This document shows, piece by piece, positions 31,784-44,116 of a DNA stretch of 64,000 bases (its first letter is position 1; each line of letters opens with the position of its first letter). This stretch comes from Lepisosteus oculatus (taxonomy: Eukaryota > Chordata > Actinopteri > Semionotiformes > Lepisosteidae). Location of the stretch: assembly GCF_040954835.1 (NCBI RefSeq), contig NW_027168309.1:558001-622000 (forward strand). Reading direction: 5' to 3'. The translations under genes and the position numbers were made by a program. The notes beneath the pieces are model-generated. The model searched no databases, was not told where the DNA came from, and was given only the letters and a program-made list of their open reading frames with translations.

Positions 31784-33652
31784 AGGGAGCGCCGCCGCCG
31801 CCGGCTTGCAATCATTTAACACGGAGGGCGAGGCGGCGGCGGTAACCTTTTTCAATGTCGCTCTCCGCTTCCCCCCAAAAAAAGCCAAATGACATGCTAG
31901 CACTCGGACACCCTTCAGAAGACTGAAGGGTGGCTTAAAGCTGGAAGGATTAGGTCTCCCCGTTCCGACGCGACAATCGAACTTCCTTAGGCAGAGAGAA
32001 AGCAACATCGAGGAGCGTCAACAAGACTTTAGAAGCTGCGACACACGCCACTTTCAGTCGCAGACACAGCAGTTTTAAAGGCAGGAATCGCCTTTGCGAA
32101 CGCCATGAGAAACAGAACGCAAGCTCAGGTCCTGCGGTTTAACAAACAGCCTCGGCTTTCAAGCGACATTTCTTTTCTGGAGCGAATTCACTTTCAACTT
32201 CAAGAAATTCACACAACTTGCGAAATACGAAATACAAATCTGGCTCATCGCTGCACAAGAAATACCGCCGGCTGGCAAGAAAATGACAACGGTGTTTTTC
32301 CTTAACGAAAAACTTCCCATGGAGAAAAACAACGGCTGTGCGTCTCTGTCGGCTTGATTCAGTTTAATGCAAGTATTCATTCTCCTCCTGGAAAATACAG
32401 CTTGCGAAAGATGAAATACAATTCTTGGCTTTTCTGGGTGAGTGCAGAAGAAATCCTGCCGGCTGGCAGAAGAATTCCAGCCTTTTTTACTCTTTAACCA
32501 CAAACTTGCGAATGATACAAAGCAAGCGGGGTGCGTTTCTGTGCAGCTGTTAACTGAACAGCTGCTGCTTCAAGCCCACCCAGGGCTCATTCCGATTTCA
32601 ACATCATGCCCCCTGAAGGTAGACTGGATTTCTTTGCGAAGCATTCACCTTTTGGACGTTTCAGGAAAGGTGCGTGTCGATGCCAGACTTGAAAAGCTTT
32701 CCATACAAAGAAACAACATAGTGCTTTTGATTGATGGGAAACGGCAAGAGCGGTTTGAGCAGCTCCGGCCTCTCAACCGCTTTACAATGTGATCGGCACC
32801 TCGGTAGCCAGTTTAGAAGGCTGAAAAGGATGCTGGAAGCACAGCGACGTTCTAAAACCAGCGCTTGAAAAGCATCTGCATACATAAAATGTCCATTTCC
32901 CCAAAGCTGAATCTGCATCTTCAGAAGATTGTCAGCTATACGTTTTCGTTCTTTGTTTCCTTTTTTTACGACAAGCTTTCGAGAAATGAACTGTCTATTG
33001 TGATGAAGGCTGCGTTAGAAATTGTGCATCTAGCTTAGTTCAATGAAATCGGGAGGTGCACCTGTCTCAAGCGGATGGCTCTTTGCAGGCACACTACGGA
33101 AACCTGCGGGCGCAAGTTGGGAGAAGTGACTCTTGCAGAGTGTTGAGCTTCGAGAAGAGGGCTCCGCTCAGGAAGATATTTCCACATGTTGAAGAGTCGC
33201 TTTTCGCCCTTTCTTTCCCACATTTTTCCAGTGCGGTTATTGATCGCGTTCAAAATGTTTTCCCAACGTACGTGTTACCTGCAAAATCACAGTGAAACTG
33301 TTATGCCGAAAAGATTCCTAATAGTTATTGTATTAGAATAGCTCTCCAATTTCTTAGCCTTCGTACACGCAATGTTTAAGGAAACGCTAGAGTAAATGAA
33401 ACTGTAAATAGACAGGAGCTCTTCTTAGTTTTCATACAAGTTATGATGGCTGCAGCTCCTATCTGCGTCCGGGTGACCGGAGCCAAGGGATTATCTGCGG
33501 AACCTTTGATTTATCTCTCGGGCAAGGAGCTAGATACGCCCTTTTCATCTCGGTTTGATCACACCTGTGCATTAAAACGCAGTGCTCGGTACCATCGAGG
33601 TGTAAGAGGTTCAAGGATGAGCGGGAAACTTTGTTAATAAGGAGACGGGCAC

Positions 33653-33725
33653 CGCCCAACGTGGGGCTCGAACCCACGACCCTGAGATTAAGAGTCTCAT
33701 GCTCTACTGACTGAGCTAGCCGGGC
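33653..33725 (-). tRNA. tRNA-Lys-CTT: tRNA-Lys(CTT), U9, G18A variant
   Basis: Plus T at 33708 changes D-loop G18 to A. G18 is nearly invariant: it pairs with T55 in the tRNA elbow and lies in box A, so both folding and TFIIIC binding may suffer. It is the only altered Lys copy in the window. Upstream base 33740 is T. Confidence 0.92.
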
Positions 33726-34546
33726 GCCGGTGGAGCTGGTGGTTAACTTGTCCCTGTTGACGGCAATTTGACAAGGTATACTTCCTGGCTTTTCATCATG
33801 TGCTGACCGGATTCGAGAGTAGCACACCCTGTTCTTTGTTGATTACTGTACCTCCAGCAGCGCAAATGTCAGTAATCATTGAAATGTACGACCTACAATC
33901 TCCTCAGCATGCCCGCGTGGACTCCTCAGTGATCATCCTTCTACGTTCTGCTGTAGTTTTCATGCAAGTGAAAACCGTGCTCCAAATAACAGCGGCACAG
34001 TTGTATCCTGCGGTAAGCATTCTTCTAATTCCATCGTTTTGCTCCAGGTAAAAGGTAGCGCATCATACGGTTGATATTCCAAGGTTTCAGAGTCCGTATT
34101 GGATGGCTTGGATGCAGACATCGCTCAGAGCTCCCAGTATGATTTTCCCGAGTTCAGTTTTGCAGTGTTTTAGTGCTTTACTACTTCCAGTGGGCCTTTG
34201 AATGCTCTGCTAAGTAGAGACGTGACATAATTACTAATGCGACCGAGTGTGCTGGCTGTTCCTGGTTCGTAATGATTAACGCGAGAAATCAATATAAACA
34301 TAACTGCTTCGATTTCGAGGTTCAGTTGAAGCTTTCAAAGAAACTATCAAAGACCTCAGAACAACCGAAGACACATTTGGTCATCTCCGTATTGGTGAAG
34401 ATTAAAGAGTCCCGCAAGTGTCAAGCTTGCACAAACACACACGAGAGAGAAACTCAGGACAGAATTTAAAGAAAGGGAGATGCAGACTATTTGAAGGCAC
34501 TTTGCTAACCCAATGGCACGCTTATGAATCGTGCATAGGACACATG

Positions 34547-34618
34547 TAGCAGAGGATGGTTTCGATCCATCGACCTCTGGGTTATGGGCCCAGCACGCTT
34601 CCGCTGCGCCACTCTGCT
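34547..34618 (-). tRNA. tRNA-iMet-CAT: Initiator tRNA-Met, U9
   Basis: Identical to U1. Confidence 0.97.
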
Positions 34619-34897
34619 GACGGCCTCTCTGCGTGTGGCGCACAACTGCTCTTTTTATTTCCTACATAAGTGATGAAAGAGTTGAAAGTTTCAACGACAA
34701 ACGCAGACGTCACTTTGAGCGCTTGGTGTTGTAGCACAAATCATCACATGCTGCTCTACACTGGATTATAAAAGCCGACACATTTTCCAAACATTTTAAT
34801 GCTGGAGTCACACTGTAGTATTAATAACAGTGCGATACTCGAGGAGCGTAGTGGGATCGCGGTGGCTCATCAGACCGCCCCGGGACAGGGGGCCCGC

Positions 34898-34980
34898 GTC
34901 AGGATGGCCGAGCGGTCTAAGGCGCTGCGTTCAGGTCGCAGTCTCCCCTGGAGGCGTGGGTTCGAATCCCACTCCTGACA
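34898..34980 (+). tRNA. tRNA-Leu-CAG: tRNA-Leu(CAG), U9
   Basis: Identical to U1. Confidence 0.97.
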
Positions 34981-35331
34981 AAAAGCTTGCTCAGTGCCGT
35001 CTCCAGTCGGGTGCAAATGGGTGAAGCAGCCTGCCGCGGGGAACGTGCGCCGATAGGCGTAGGTGTATCCCCTGCCTCTTCCGATTTAGCTCGTGCTCCA
35101 TAGGATGGAAGCGGATGCTCTGGCTTTTTGACTCGAATATAACCTGATCACAACAGAAGGCCGTGCAGCCCAGTGCTGGTTTAAGAATGCCTCGTGTCTT
35201 CAGGCCCCTATTCCTTCAGGTTACCCCTTTGGAATAGTCGTCCGAAAAAGACGGGAAAGGAAAAGCATGTAAGCTCCCACACACTGCGTTAGCATTAGCG
35301 GTTGGAATCTGATGGGAGAAAAGCAACCTGG

Positions 35332-35403
35332 CTCGCCGTCAAGCAATCCATCCCTGGTCTCCCACGTGACAGGCGGGGATACGCACCACTATACTAACGA
35401 GGA
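35332..35403 (-). pseudogene. tRNA-Asp-GTC: tRNA-Asp(GTC) relic, U9
   Basis: Same decay as U1. Confidence 0.87.
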
Positions 35404-35812
35404 GCGCTTGCTTGGCGCTTGAAGACACTTCCTCTTGCGGCTACTACTGTTTCCGGTTTCGTCTTTTCTTTTCATTCCTCCCAGAGGAGCGCATGAAAAC
35501 GTTTCCATCTGTGCCATCCTCACCCCTCCAATGCTATGGTCCCTGCTCCTCCTGGTGCACTGCAAACACTCATTCAGCCGGTTCTTTCAGTTTGAATACT
35601 TAGGTCTTCAAAGGCTGGAAGTAGGGCGCAAGACATGCCAATGCCAAAAGCGTGGCAGTGTGCTTCCAGCTGTGAAATGTCACTGGTGGATGTTGAAGAC
35701 ATTACTTCCAAGGCAGCAGGTCCAAGCGATTTAGCGTTTGTACAAGAAGCAGGAAGAGAGAAACGGCACTCCGCCTTTTTCTGGGCAGGCCGAAGCGACA
35801 GGAGAAGGGCGC

Positions 35813-35894
35813 CGTAGTCGGCAGGATTCGAGCCGACGCGGGGAGACCCCAATGGCTTTCTAGCCCATCGCCTTAACCGCTCGGCCACGACTAC
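35813..35894 (-). tRNA. tRNA-Ser-AGA: tRNA-Ser(AGA)-like, degenerate, U9
   Basis: Gene as in U1. Flank base 35910 is C. Confidence 0.78.
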
Positions 35895-37763
35895 AGGGAG
35901 CGCCGCCGCCGCCGGCTTGCAATCATTTAACACGGAGGGCGAGGCGGCGGCGGTAACCTTTTTCAATGTCGCTCTCCGCTTCCCCCCAAAAAAAGCCAAA
36001 TGACATGCTAGCACTCGGACACCCTTCAGAAGACTGAAGGGTGGCTTAAAGCTGGAAGGATTAGGTCTCCCCGTTCCGACGCGACAATCGAACTTCCTTA
36101 GGCAGAGAGAAAGCAACATCGAGGAGCGTCAACAAGACTTTAGAAGCTGCGACACACGCCACTTTCAGTCGCAGACACAGCAGTTTTAAAGGCAGGAATC
36201 GCCTTTGCGAACGCCATGAGAAACAGAACGCAAGCTCAGGTCCTGCGGTTTAACAAACAGCCTCGGCTTTCAAGCGACATTTCTTTTCTGGAGCGAATTC
36301 ACTTTCAACTTCAAGAAATTCACACAACTTGCGAAATACGAAATACAAATCTGGCTCATCGCTGCACAAGAAATACCGCCGGCTGGCAAGAAAATGACAA
36401 CGGTGTTTTTCCTTAACGAAAAACTTCCCATGGAGAAAAACAACGGCTGTGCGTCTCTGTCGGCTTGATTCAGTTTAATGCAAGTATTCATTCTCCTCCT
36501 GGAAAATACAGCTTGCGAAAGATGAAATACAATTCTTGGCTTTTCTGGGTGAGTGCAGAAGAAATCCTGCCGGCTGGCAGAAGAATTCCAGCCTTTTTTA
36601 CTCTTTAACCACAAACTTGCGAATGATACAAAGCAAGCGGGGTGCGTTTCTGTGCAGCTGTTAACTGAACAGCTGCTGCTTCAAGCCCACCCAGGGCTCA
36701 TTCCGATTTCAACATCATGCCCCCTGAAGGTAGACTGGATTTCTTTGCGAAGCATTCACCTTTTGGACGTTTCAGGAAAGGTGCGTGTCGATGCCAGACT
36801 TGAAAAGCTTTCCATACAAAGAAACAACATAGTGCTTTTGATTGATGGGAAACGGCAAGAGCGGTTTGAGCAGCTCCGGCCTCTCAACCGCTTTACAATG
36901 TGATCGGCACCTCGGTAGCCAGTTTAGAAGGCTGAAAAGGATGCTGGAAGCACAGCGACGTTCTAAAACCAGCGCTTGAAAAGCATCTGCATACATAAAA
37001 TGTCCATTTCCCCAAAGCTGAATCTGCATCTTCAGAAGATTGTCAGCTATACGTTTTCGTTCTTTGTTTCCTTTTTTTACGACAAGCTTTCGAGAAATGA
37101 ACTGTCTATTGTGATGAAGGCTGCGTTAGAAATTGTGCATCTAGCTTAGTTCAATGAAATCGGGAGGTGCACCTGTCTCAAGCGGATGGCTCTTTGCAGG
37201 CACACTACGGAAACCTGCGGGCGCAAGTTGGGAGAAGTGACTCTTGCAGAGTGTTGAGCTTCGAGAAGAGGGCTCCGCTCAGGAAGATATTTCCACATGT
37301 TGAAGAGTCGCTTTTCGCCCTTTCTTTCCCACATTTTTCCAGTGCGGTTATTGATCGCGTTCAAAATGTTTTCCCAACGTACGTGTTACCTGCAAAATCA
37401 CAGTGAAACTGTTATGCCGAAAAGATTCCTAATAGTTATTGTATTAGAATAGCTCTCCAATTTCTTAGCCTTCGTACACGCAATGTTTAAGGAAACGCTA
37501 GAGTAAATGAAACTGTAAATAGACAGGAGCTCTTCTTAGTTTTCATACAAGTTATGATGGCTGCAGCTCCTATCTGCGTCCGGGTGACCGGAGCCAAGGG
37601 ATTATCTGCGGAACCTTTGATTTATCTCTCGGGCAAGGAGCTAGATACGCCCTTTTCATCTCGGTTTGATCACACCTGTGCATTAAAACGCAGTGCTCGG
37701 TACCATCGAGGTGTAAGAGGTTCAAGGATGAGCGGGAAACTTTGTTAATAAGGAGACGGGCAC

Positions 37764-37836
37764 CGCCCAACGTGGGGCTCGAACCCACGACCCTGAGATT
37801 AAGAGTCTCATGCTCTACCGACTGAGCTAGCCGGGC
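37764..37836 (-). tRNA. tRNA-Lys-CTT: tRNA-Lys(CTT), U10
   Basis: Gene identical to U1. Upstream base 37851 is G. Confidence 0.97.
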
Positions 37837-38657
37837 GCCGGTGGAGCTGGGGGTTAACTTGTCCCTGTTGACGGCAATTTGACAAGGTATACTTCCTGGC
37901 TTTTCATCATGTGCTGACCGGATTCGAGAGTAGCACACCCTGTTCTTTGTTGATTACTGTACCTCCAGCAGCGCAAATGTCAGTAATCATTGAAATGTAC
38001 GACCTACAATCTCCTCAGCATGCCCGCGTGGACTCCTCAGTGATCATCCTTCTACGTTCTGCTGTAGTTTTCATGCAAGTGAAAACCGTGCTCCAAATAA
38101 CAGCGGCACAGTTGTATCCTGCGGTAAGCATTCTTCTAATTCCATCGTTTTGCTCCAGGTAAAAGGTAGCGCATCATACGGTTGATATTCCAAGGTTTCA
38201 GAGTCCGTATTGGATGGCTTGGATGCAGACATCGCTCAGAGCTCCCAGTATGATTTTCCCGAGTTCAGTTTTGCAGTGTTTTAGTGCTTTACTACTTCCA
38301 GTGGGCCTTTGAATGCTCTGCTAAGTAGAGACGTGACATAATTACTAATGCGACCGAGTGTGCTGGCTGTTCCTGGTTCGTAATGATTAACGCGAGAAAT
38401 CAATATAAACATAACTGCTTCGATTTCGAGGTTCAGTTGAAGCTTTCAAAGAAACTATCAAAGACCTCAGAACAACCGAAGACACATTTGGTCATCTCCG
38501 TATTGGTGAAGATTAAAGAGTCCCGCAAGTGTCAAGCTTGCACAAACACACACGAGAGAGAAACTCAGGACAGAATTTAAAGAAAGGGAGATGCAGACTA
38601 TTTGAAGGCACTTTGCTAACCCAATGGCACGCTTATGAATCGTGCATAGGACACATG

Positions 38658-38729
38658 TAGCAGAGGATGGTTTCGATCCATCGACCTCTGGGTTATGGGC
38701 CCAGCACGCTTCCGCTGCGCCACTCTGCT
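38658..38729 (-). tRNA. tRNA-iMet-CAT: Initiator tRNA-Met, U10
   Basis: Identical to U1. Confidence 0.97.
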
Positions 38730-39008
38730 GACGGCCTCTCTGCGTGTGGCGCACAACTGCTCTTTTTATTTCCTACATAAGTGATGAAAGAGTTGAAAGT
38801 TTCAACGACAAACGCAGACGTCACTTTGAGCGCTTGGTGTTGTAGCACAAATCATCACATGCTGCTCTACACTGGATTATAAAAGCCGACACATTTTCCA
38901 AACATTTTAATGCTGGAGTCACACTGTAGTATTAATAACAGTGCGATACTCGAGGAGCGTAGTGGGATCGCGGTGGCTCATCAGACCGCCCCGGGACGGG
39001 GGGCCCGC

Positions 39009-39091
39009 GTCAGGATGGCCGAGCGGTCTAAGGCGCTGCGTTCAGGTCGCAGTCTCCCCTGGAGGCGTGGGTTCGAATCCCACTCCTGACA
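39009..39091 (+). tRNA. tRNA-Leu-CAG: tRNA-Leu(CAG), U10
   Basis: Gene identical to U1. The 5' flank has G at 38998, shared only with U11. Confidence 0.97.
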
Positions 39092-39442
39092 AAAAGCTTG
39101 CTCAGTGCCGTCTCCAGTCGGGTGCAAATGGGTGAAGCAGCCTGCCGCGGGGAACGTGCGCCGATAGGCGTAGGTGTATCCCCTGCCTCTTCCGATTTAG
39201 CTCGTGCTCCATAGGATGGAAGCGGATGCTCTGGCTTTTTGACTCGAATATAACCTGATCACAACAGAAGGCCGTGCAGCCCAGTGCTGGTTTAAGAATG
39301 CCTCGTGTCTTCAGGCCCCTATTCCTTCAGGTTACCCCTTTGGAATAGTCGTCCGAAAAAGACGGGAAAGGAAAAGCATGTAAGCTCCCACACACTGCGT
39401 TAGCATTAGCGGTTGGAATCTGATGGGAGAAAAGCAACCTGG

Positions 39443-39514
39443 CTCGCCGTCAAGCAATCCATCCCTGGTCTCCCACGTGACAGGCGGGGATACGCACCAC
39501 TATACTAACGAGGA
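39443..39514 (-). pseudogene. tRNA-Asp-GTC: tRNA-Asp(GTC) relic, U10
   Basis: Same decay as U1. Confidence 0.87.
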
Positions 39515-39923
39515 GCGCTTGCTTGGCGCTTGAAGACACTTCCTCTTGCGGCTACTACTGTTTCCGGTTTCGTCTTTTCTTTTCATTCCTCCCAGAGGAG
39601 CGCATGAAAACGTTTCCATCTGCGCCATCCTCACCCCTCCAATGCTATGGTCCCTGCTCCTCCTGGTGCACTGCAAACACTCATTCAGCCGGTTCTTTCA
39701 GTTTGAATACTTAGGTCTTCAAAGGCTGGAAGTAGGGCGCAAGACATGCCAATGCCAAAAGCGTGGCAGTGTGCTTCCAGCTGTGAAATGTCACTGGTGG
39801 ATGTTGAAGACATTACTTCCAAGGCAGCAGGTCCAAGCGATTTAGCGTTTGTACAAGAAGCAGGAAGAGAGAAACGGCACTCCGCCTTTTTCTGGGCAGG
39901 CCGAAGCGACAGGAGAAGGGCGC

Positions 39924-40005
39924 CGTAGTCGGCAGGATTCGAGCCGACGCGGGGAGACCCCAATGGCTTTCTAGCCCATCGCCTTAACCGCTCGGCCACG
40001 ACTAC
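39924..40005 (-). tRNA. tRNA-Ser-AGA: tRNA-Ser(AGA)-like, degenerate, U10
   Basis: Gene as in U1. Flank base 40021 is C. Confidence 0.78.
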
Positions 40006-41874
40006 AGGGAGCGCCGCCGCCGCCGGCTTGCAATCATTTAACACGGAGGGCGAGGCGGCGGCGGTAACCTTTTTCAATGTCGCTCTCCGCTTCCCCCCAA
40101 AAAAAGCCAAATGACATGCTAGCACTCGGACACCCTTCAGAAGACTGAAGGGTGGCTTAAAGCTGGAAGGATTAGGTCTCCCCGTTCCGACGCGACAATC
40201 GAACTTCCTTAGGCAGAGAGAAAGCAACATCGAGGAGCGTCAACAAGACTTTAGAAGCTGCGACACACGCCACTTTCAGTCGCAGACACAGCAGTTTTAA
40301 AGGCAGGAATCGCCTTTGCGAACGCCATGAGAAACAGAACGCAAGCTCAGGTCCTGCGGTTTAACAAACAGCCTCGGCTTTCAAGCGACATTTCTTTTCT
40401 GGAGCAAATTCACTTTCAACTTCAAGAAATTCACACAACTTGCGAAATACGAAATACAAATCTGGCTCATCGCTGCACAAGAAATACCGCCGGCTGGCAA
40501 GAAAATGACAACGGTGTTTTTCCTTAACGAAAAACTTCCCATGGAGAAAAACAACGGCTGTGCGTCTCTGTCGGCTTGATTCAGTTTAATGCAAGTATTC
40601 ATTCTCCTCCTGGAAAATACAGCTTGCGAAAGATGAAATACAATTCTTGGCTTTTCTGGGTGAGTGCAGAAGAAATCCTGCCGGCTGGCAGAAGAATTCC
40701 AGCCTTTTTTACTCTTTAACCACAAACTTGCGAATGATACAAAGCAAGCGGGGTGCGTTTCTGTGCAGCTGTTAACTGAACAGCTGCTGCTTCAAGCCCA
40801 CCCAGGGCTCATTCCGATTTCAACATCATGCCCCCTGAAGGTAGACTGGATTTCTTTGCGAAGCATTCACCTTTTGGACGTTTCAGGAAAGGTGCGTGTC
40901 GATGCCAGACTTGAAAAGCTTTCCATACAAAGAAACAACATAGTGCTTTTGATTGATGGGAAACGGCAAGAGCGGTTTGAGCAGCTCCGGCCTCTCAACC
41001 GCTTTACAATGTGATCGGCACCTCGGTAGCCAGTTTAGAAGGCTGAAAAGGATGCTGGAAGCACAGCGACGTTCTAAAACCAGCGCTTGAAAAGCATCTG
41101 CATACATAAAATGTCCATTTCCCCAAAGCTGAATCTGCATCTTCAGAAGATTGTCAGCTATACGTTTTCGTTCTTTGTTTCCTTTTTTTACGACAAGCTT
41201 TCGAGAAATGAACTGTCTATTGTGATGAAGGCTGCGTTAGAAATTGTGCATCTAGCTTAGTTCAATGAAATCGGGAGGTGCACCTGTCTCAAGCGGATGG
41301 CTCTTTGCAGGCACACTACGGAAACCTGCGGGCGCAAGTTGGGAGAAGTGACTCTTGCAGAGTGTTGAGCTTCGAGAAGAGGGCTCCGCTCAGGAAGATA
41401 TTTCCACATGTTGAAGAGTCGCTTTTCGCCCTTTCTTTCCCACATTTTTCCAGTGCGGTTATTGATCGCGTTCAAAATGTTTTCCCAACGTACGTGTTAC
41501 CTGCAAAATCACAGTGAAACTGTTATGCCGAAAAGATTCCTAATAGTTATTGTATTAGAATAGCTCTCCAATTTCTTAGCCTTCGTACACGCAATGTTTA
41601 AGGAAACGCTAGAGTAAATGAAACTGTAAATAGACAGGAGCTCTTCTTAGTTTTCATACAAGTTATGATGGCTGCAGCTCCTATCTGCGTCCGGGTGACC
41701 GGAGCCAAGGGATTATCTGCGGAACCTTTGATTTATCTCTCGGGCAAGGAGCTAGATACGCCCTTTTCATCTCGGTTTGATCACACCTGTGCATTAAAAC
41801 GCAGTGCTCGGTACCATCGAGGTGTAAGAGGTTCAAGGATGAGCGGGAAACTTTGTTAATAAGGAGACGGGCAC

Positions 41875-41947
41875 CGCCCAACGTGGGGCTCGAACCCACG
41901 ACCCTGAGATTAAGAGTCTCATGCTCTACCGACTGAGCTAGCCGGGC
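41875..41947 (-). tRNA. tRNA-Lys-CTT: tRNA-Lys(CTT), U11
   Basis: Gene identical to U1. Upstream base 41962 is G. Confidence 0.97.
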
Positions 41948-42768
41948 GCCGGTGGAGCTGGGGGTTAACTTGTCCCTGTTGACGGCAATTTGACAAGGTA
42001 TACTTCCTGGCTTTTCATCATGTGCTGACCGGATTCGAGAGTAGCACACCCTGTTCTTTGTTGATTACTGTACCTCCAGCAGCGCAAATGTCAGTAATCA
42101 TTGAAATGTACGACCTACAATCTCCTCAGCATGCCCGCGTGGACTCCTCAGTGATCATCCTTCTACGTTCTGCTGTAGTTTTCATGCAAGTGAAAACCGT
42201 GCTCCAAATAACAGCGGCACAGTTGTATCCTGCGGTAAGCATTCTTCTAATTCCATCGTTTTGCTCCAGGTAAAAGGTAGCGCATCATACGGTTGATATT
42301 CCAAGGTTTCAGAGTCCGTATTGGATGGCTTGGATGCAGACATCGCTCAGAGCTCCCAGTATGATTTTCCCGAGTTCAGTTTTGCAGTGTTTTAGTGCTT
42401 TACTACTTCCAGTGGGCCTTTGAATGCTCTGCTAAGTAGAGACGTGACATAATTACTAATGCGACCGAGTGTGCTGGCTGTTCCTGGTTCGTAATGATTA
42501 ACGCGAGAAATCAATATAAACATAACTGCTTCGATTTCGAGGTTCAGTTGAAGCTTTCAAAGAAACTATCAAAGACCTCAGAACAACCGAAGACACATTT
42601 GGTCATCTCCGTATTGGTGAAGATTAAAGAGTCCCGCAAGTGTCAAGCTTGCACAAACACACACGAGAGAGAAACTCAGGACAGAATTTAAAGAAAGGGA
42701 GATGCAGACTATTTGAAGGCACTTTGCTAACCCAATGGCACGCTTATGAATCGTGCATAGGACACATG

Positions 42769-42840
42769 TAGCAGAGGATGGTTTCGATCCATCGACCTCT
42801 GGGTTATGGGCCCAGCACGCTTCCGCTGCGCCACTCTGCT
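42769..42840 (-). tRNA. tRNA-iMet-CAT: Initiator tRNA-Met, U11
   Basis: Identical to U1. Confidence 0.97.
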
Positions 42841-43119
42841 GACGGCCTCTCTGCGTGTGGCGCACAACTGCTCTTTTTATTTCCTACATAAGTGATGAAA
42901 GAGTTGAAAGTTTCAACGACAAACGCAGACGTCACTTTGAGCGCTTGGTGTTGTAGCACAAATCATCACATGCTGCTCTACACTGGATTATAAAAGCCGA
43001 CACATTTTCCAAACATTTTAATGCTGGAGTCACACTGTAGTATTAATAACAGTGCGATACTCGAGGAGCGTAGTGGGATCGCGGTGGCTCATCAGACCGC
43101 CCCGGGACGGGGGGCCCGC

Positions 43120-43202
43120 GTCAGGATGGCCGAGCGGTCTAAGGCGCTGCGTTCAGGTCGCAGTCTCCCCTGGAGGCGTGGGTTCGAATCCCACTCCTGA
43201 CA
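43120..43202 (+). tRNA. tRNA-Leu-CAG: tRNA-Leu(CAG), U11
   Basis: Gene identical to U1. Flank G at 43109 is shared with U10. Confidence 0.97.
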
Positions 43203-43553
43203 AAAAGCTTGCTCAGTGCCGTCTCCAGTCGGGTGCAAATGGGTGAAGCAGCCTGCCGCGGGGAACGTGCGCCGATAGGCGTAGGTGTATCCCCTGCCTC
43301 TTCCGATTTAGCTCGTGCTCCATAGGATGGAAGCGGATGCTCTGGCTTTTTGACTCGAATATAACCTGATCACAACAGAAGGCCGTGCAGCCCAGTGCTG
43401 GTTTAAGAATGCCTCGTGTCTTCAGGCCCCTATTCCTTCAGGTTACCCCTTTGGAATAGTCGTCCGAAAAAGACGGGAAAGGAAAAGCATGTAAGCTCCC
43501 ACACACTGCGTTAGCATTAGCGGTTGGAATCTGATGGGAGAAAAGCAACCTGG

Positions 43554-43625
43554 CTCGCCGTCAAGCAATCCATCCCTGGTCTCCCACGTGACAGGCGGGG
43601 ATACGCACCACTATACTAACGAGGA
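43554..43625 (-). pseudogene. tRNA-Asp-GTC: tRNA-Asp(GTC) relic, U11
   Basis: Same decay as U1. Confidence 0.87.
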
Positions 43626-44034
43626 GCGCTTGCTTGGCGCTTGAAGACACTTCCTCTTGCGGCTACTACTGTTTCCGGTTTCGTCTTTTCTTTTCATTCC
43701 TCCCAGAGGAGCGCATGAAAACGTTTCCATCTGCGCCATCCTCACCCCTCCAATGCTATGGTCCCTGCTCCTCCTGGTGCACTGCAAACACTCATTCAGC
43801 CGGTTCTTTCAGTTTGAATACTTAGGTCTTCAAAGGCTGGAAGTAGGGCGCAAGACATGCCAATGCCAAAAGCGTGGCAGTGTGCTTCCAGCTGTGAAAT
43901 GTCACTGGTGGATGTTGAAGACATTACTTCCAAGGCAGCAGGTCCAAGCGATTTAGCGTTTGTACAAGAAGCAGGAAGAGAGAAACGGCACTCCGCCTTT
44001 TTCTGGGCAGGCCGAAGCGACAGGAGAAGGGCGC

Positions 44035-44116
44035 CGTAGTCGGCAGGATTCGAGCCGACGCGGGGAGACCCCAATGGCTTTCTAGCCCATCGCCTTAACC
44101 GCTCGGCCACGACTAC
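44035..44116 (-). tRNA. tRNA-Ser-AGA: tRNA-Ser(AGA)-like, degenerate, U11
   Basis: Gene as in U1. Flank base 44132 is C. Confidence 0.78.
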
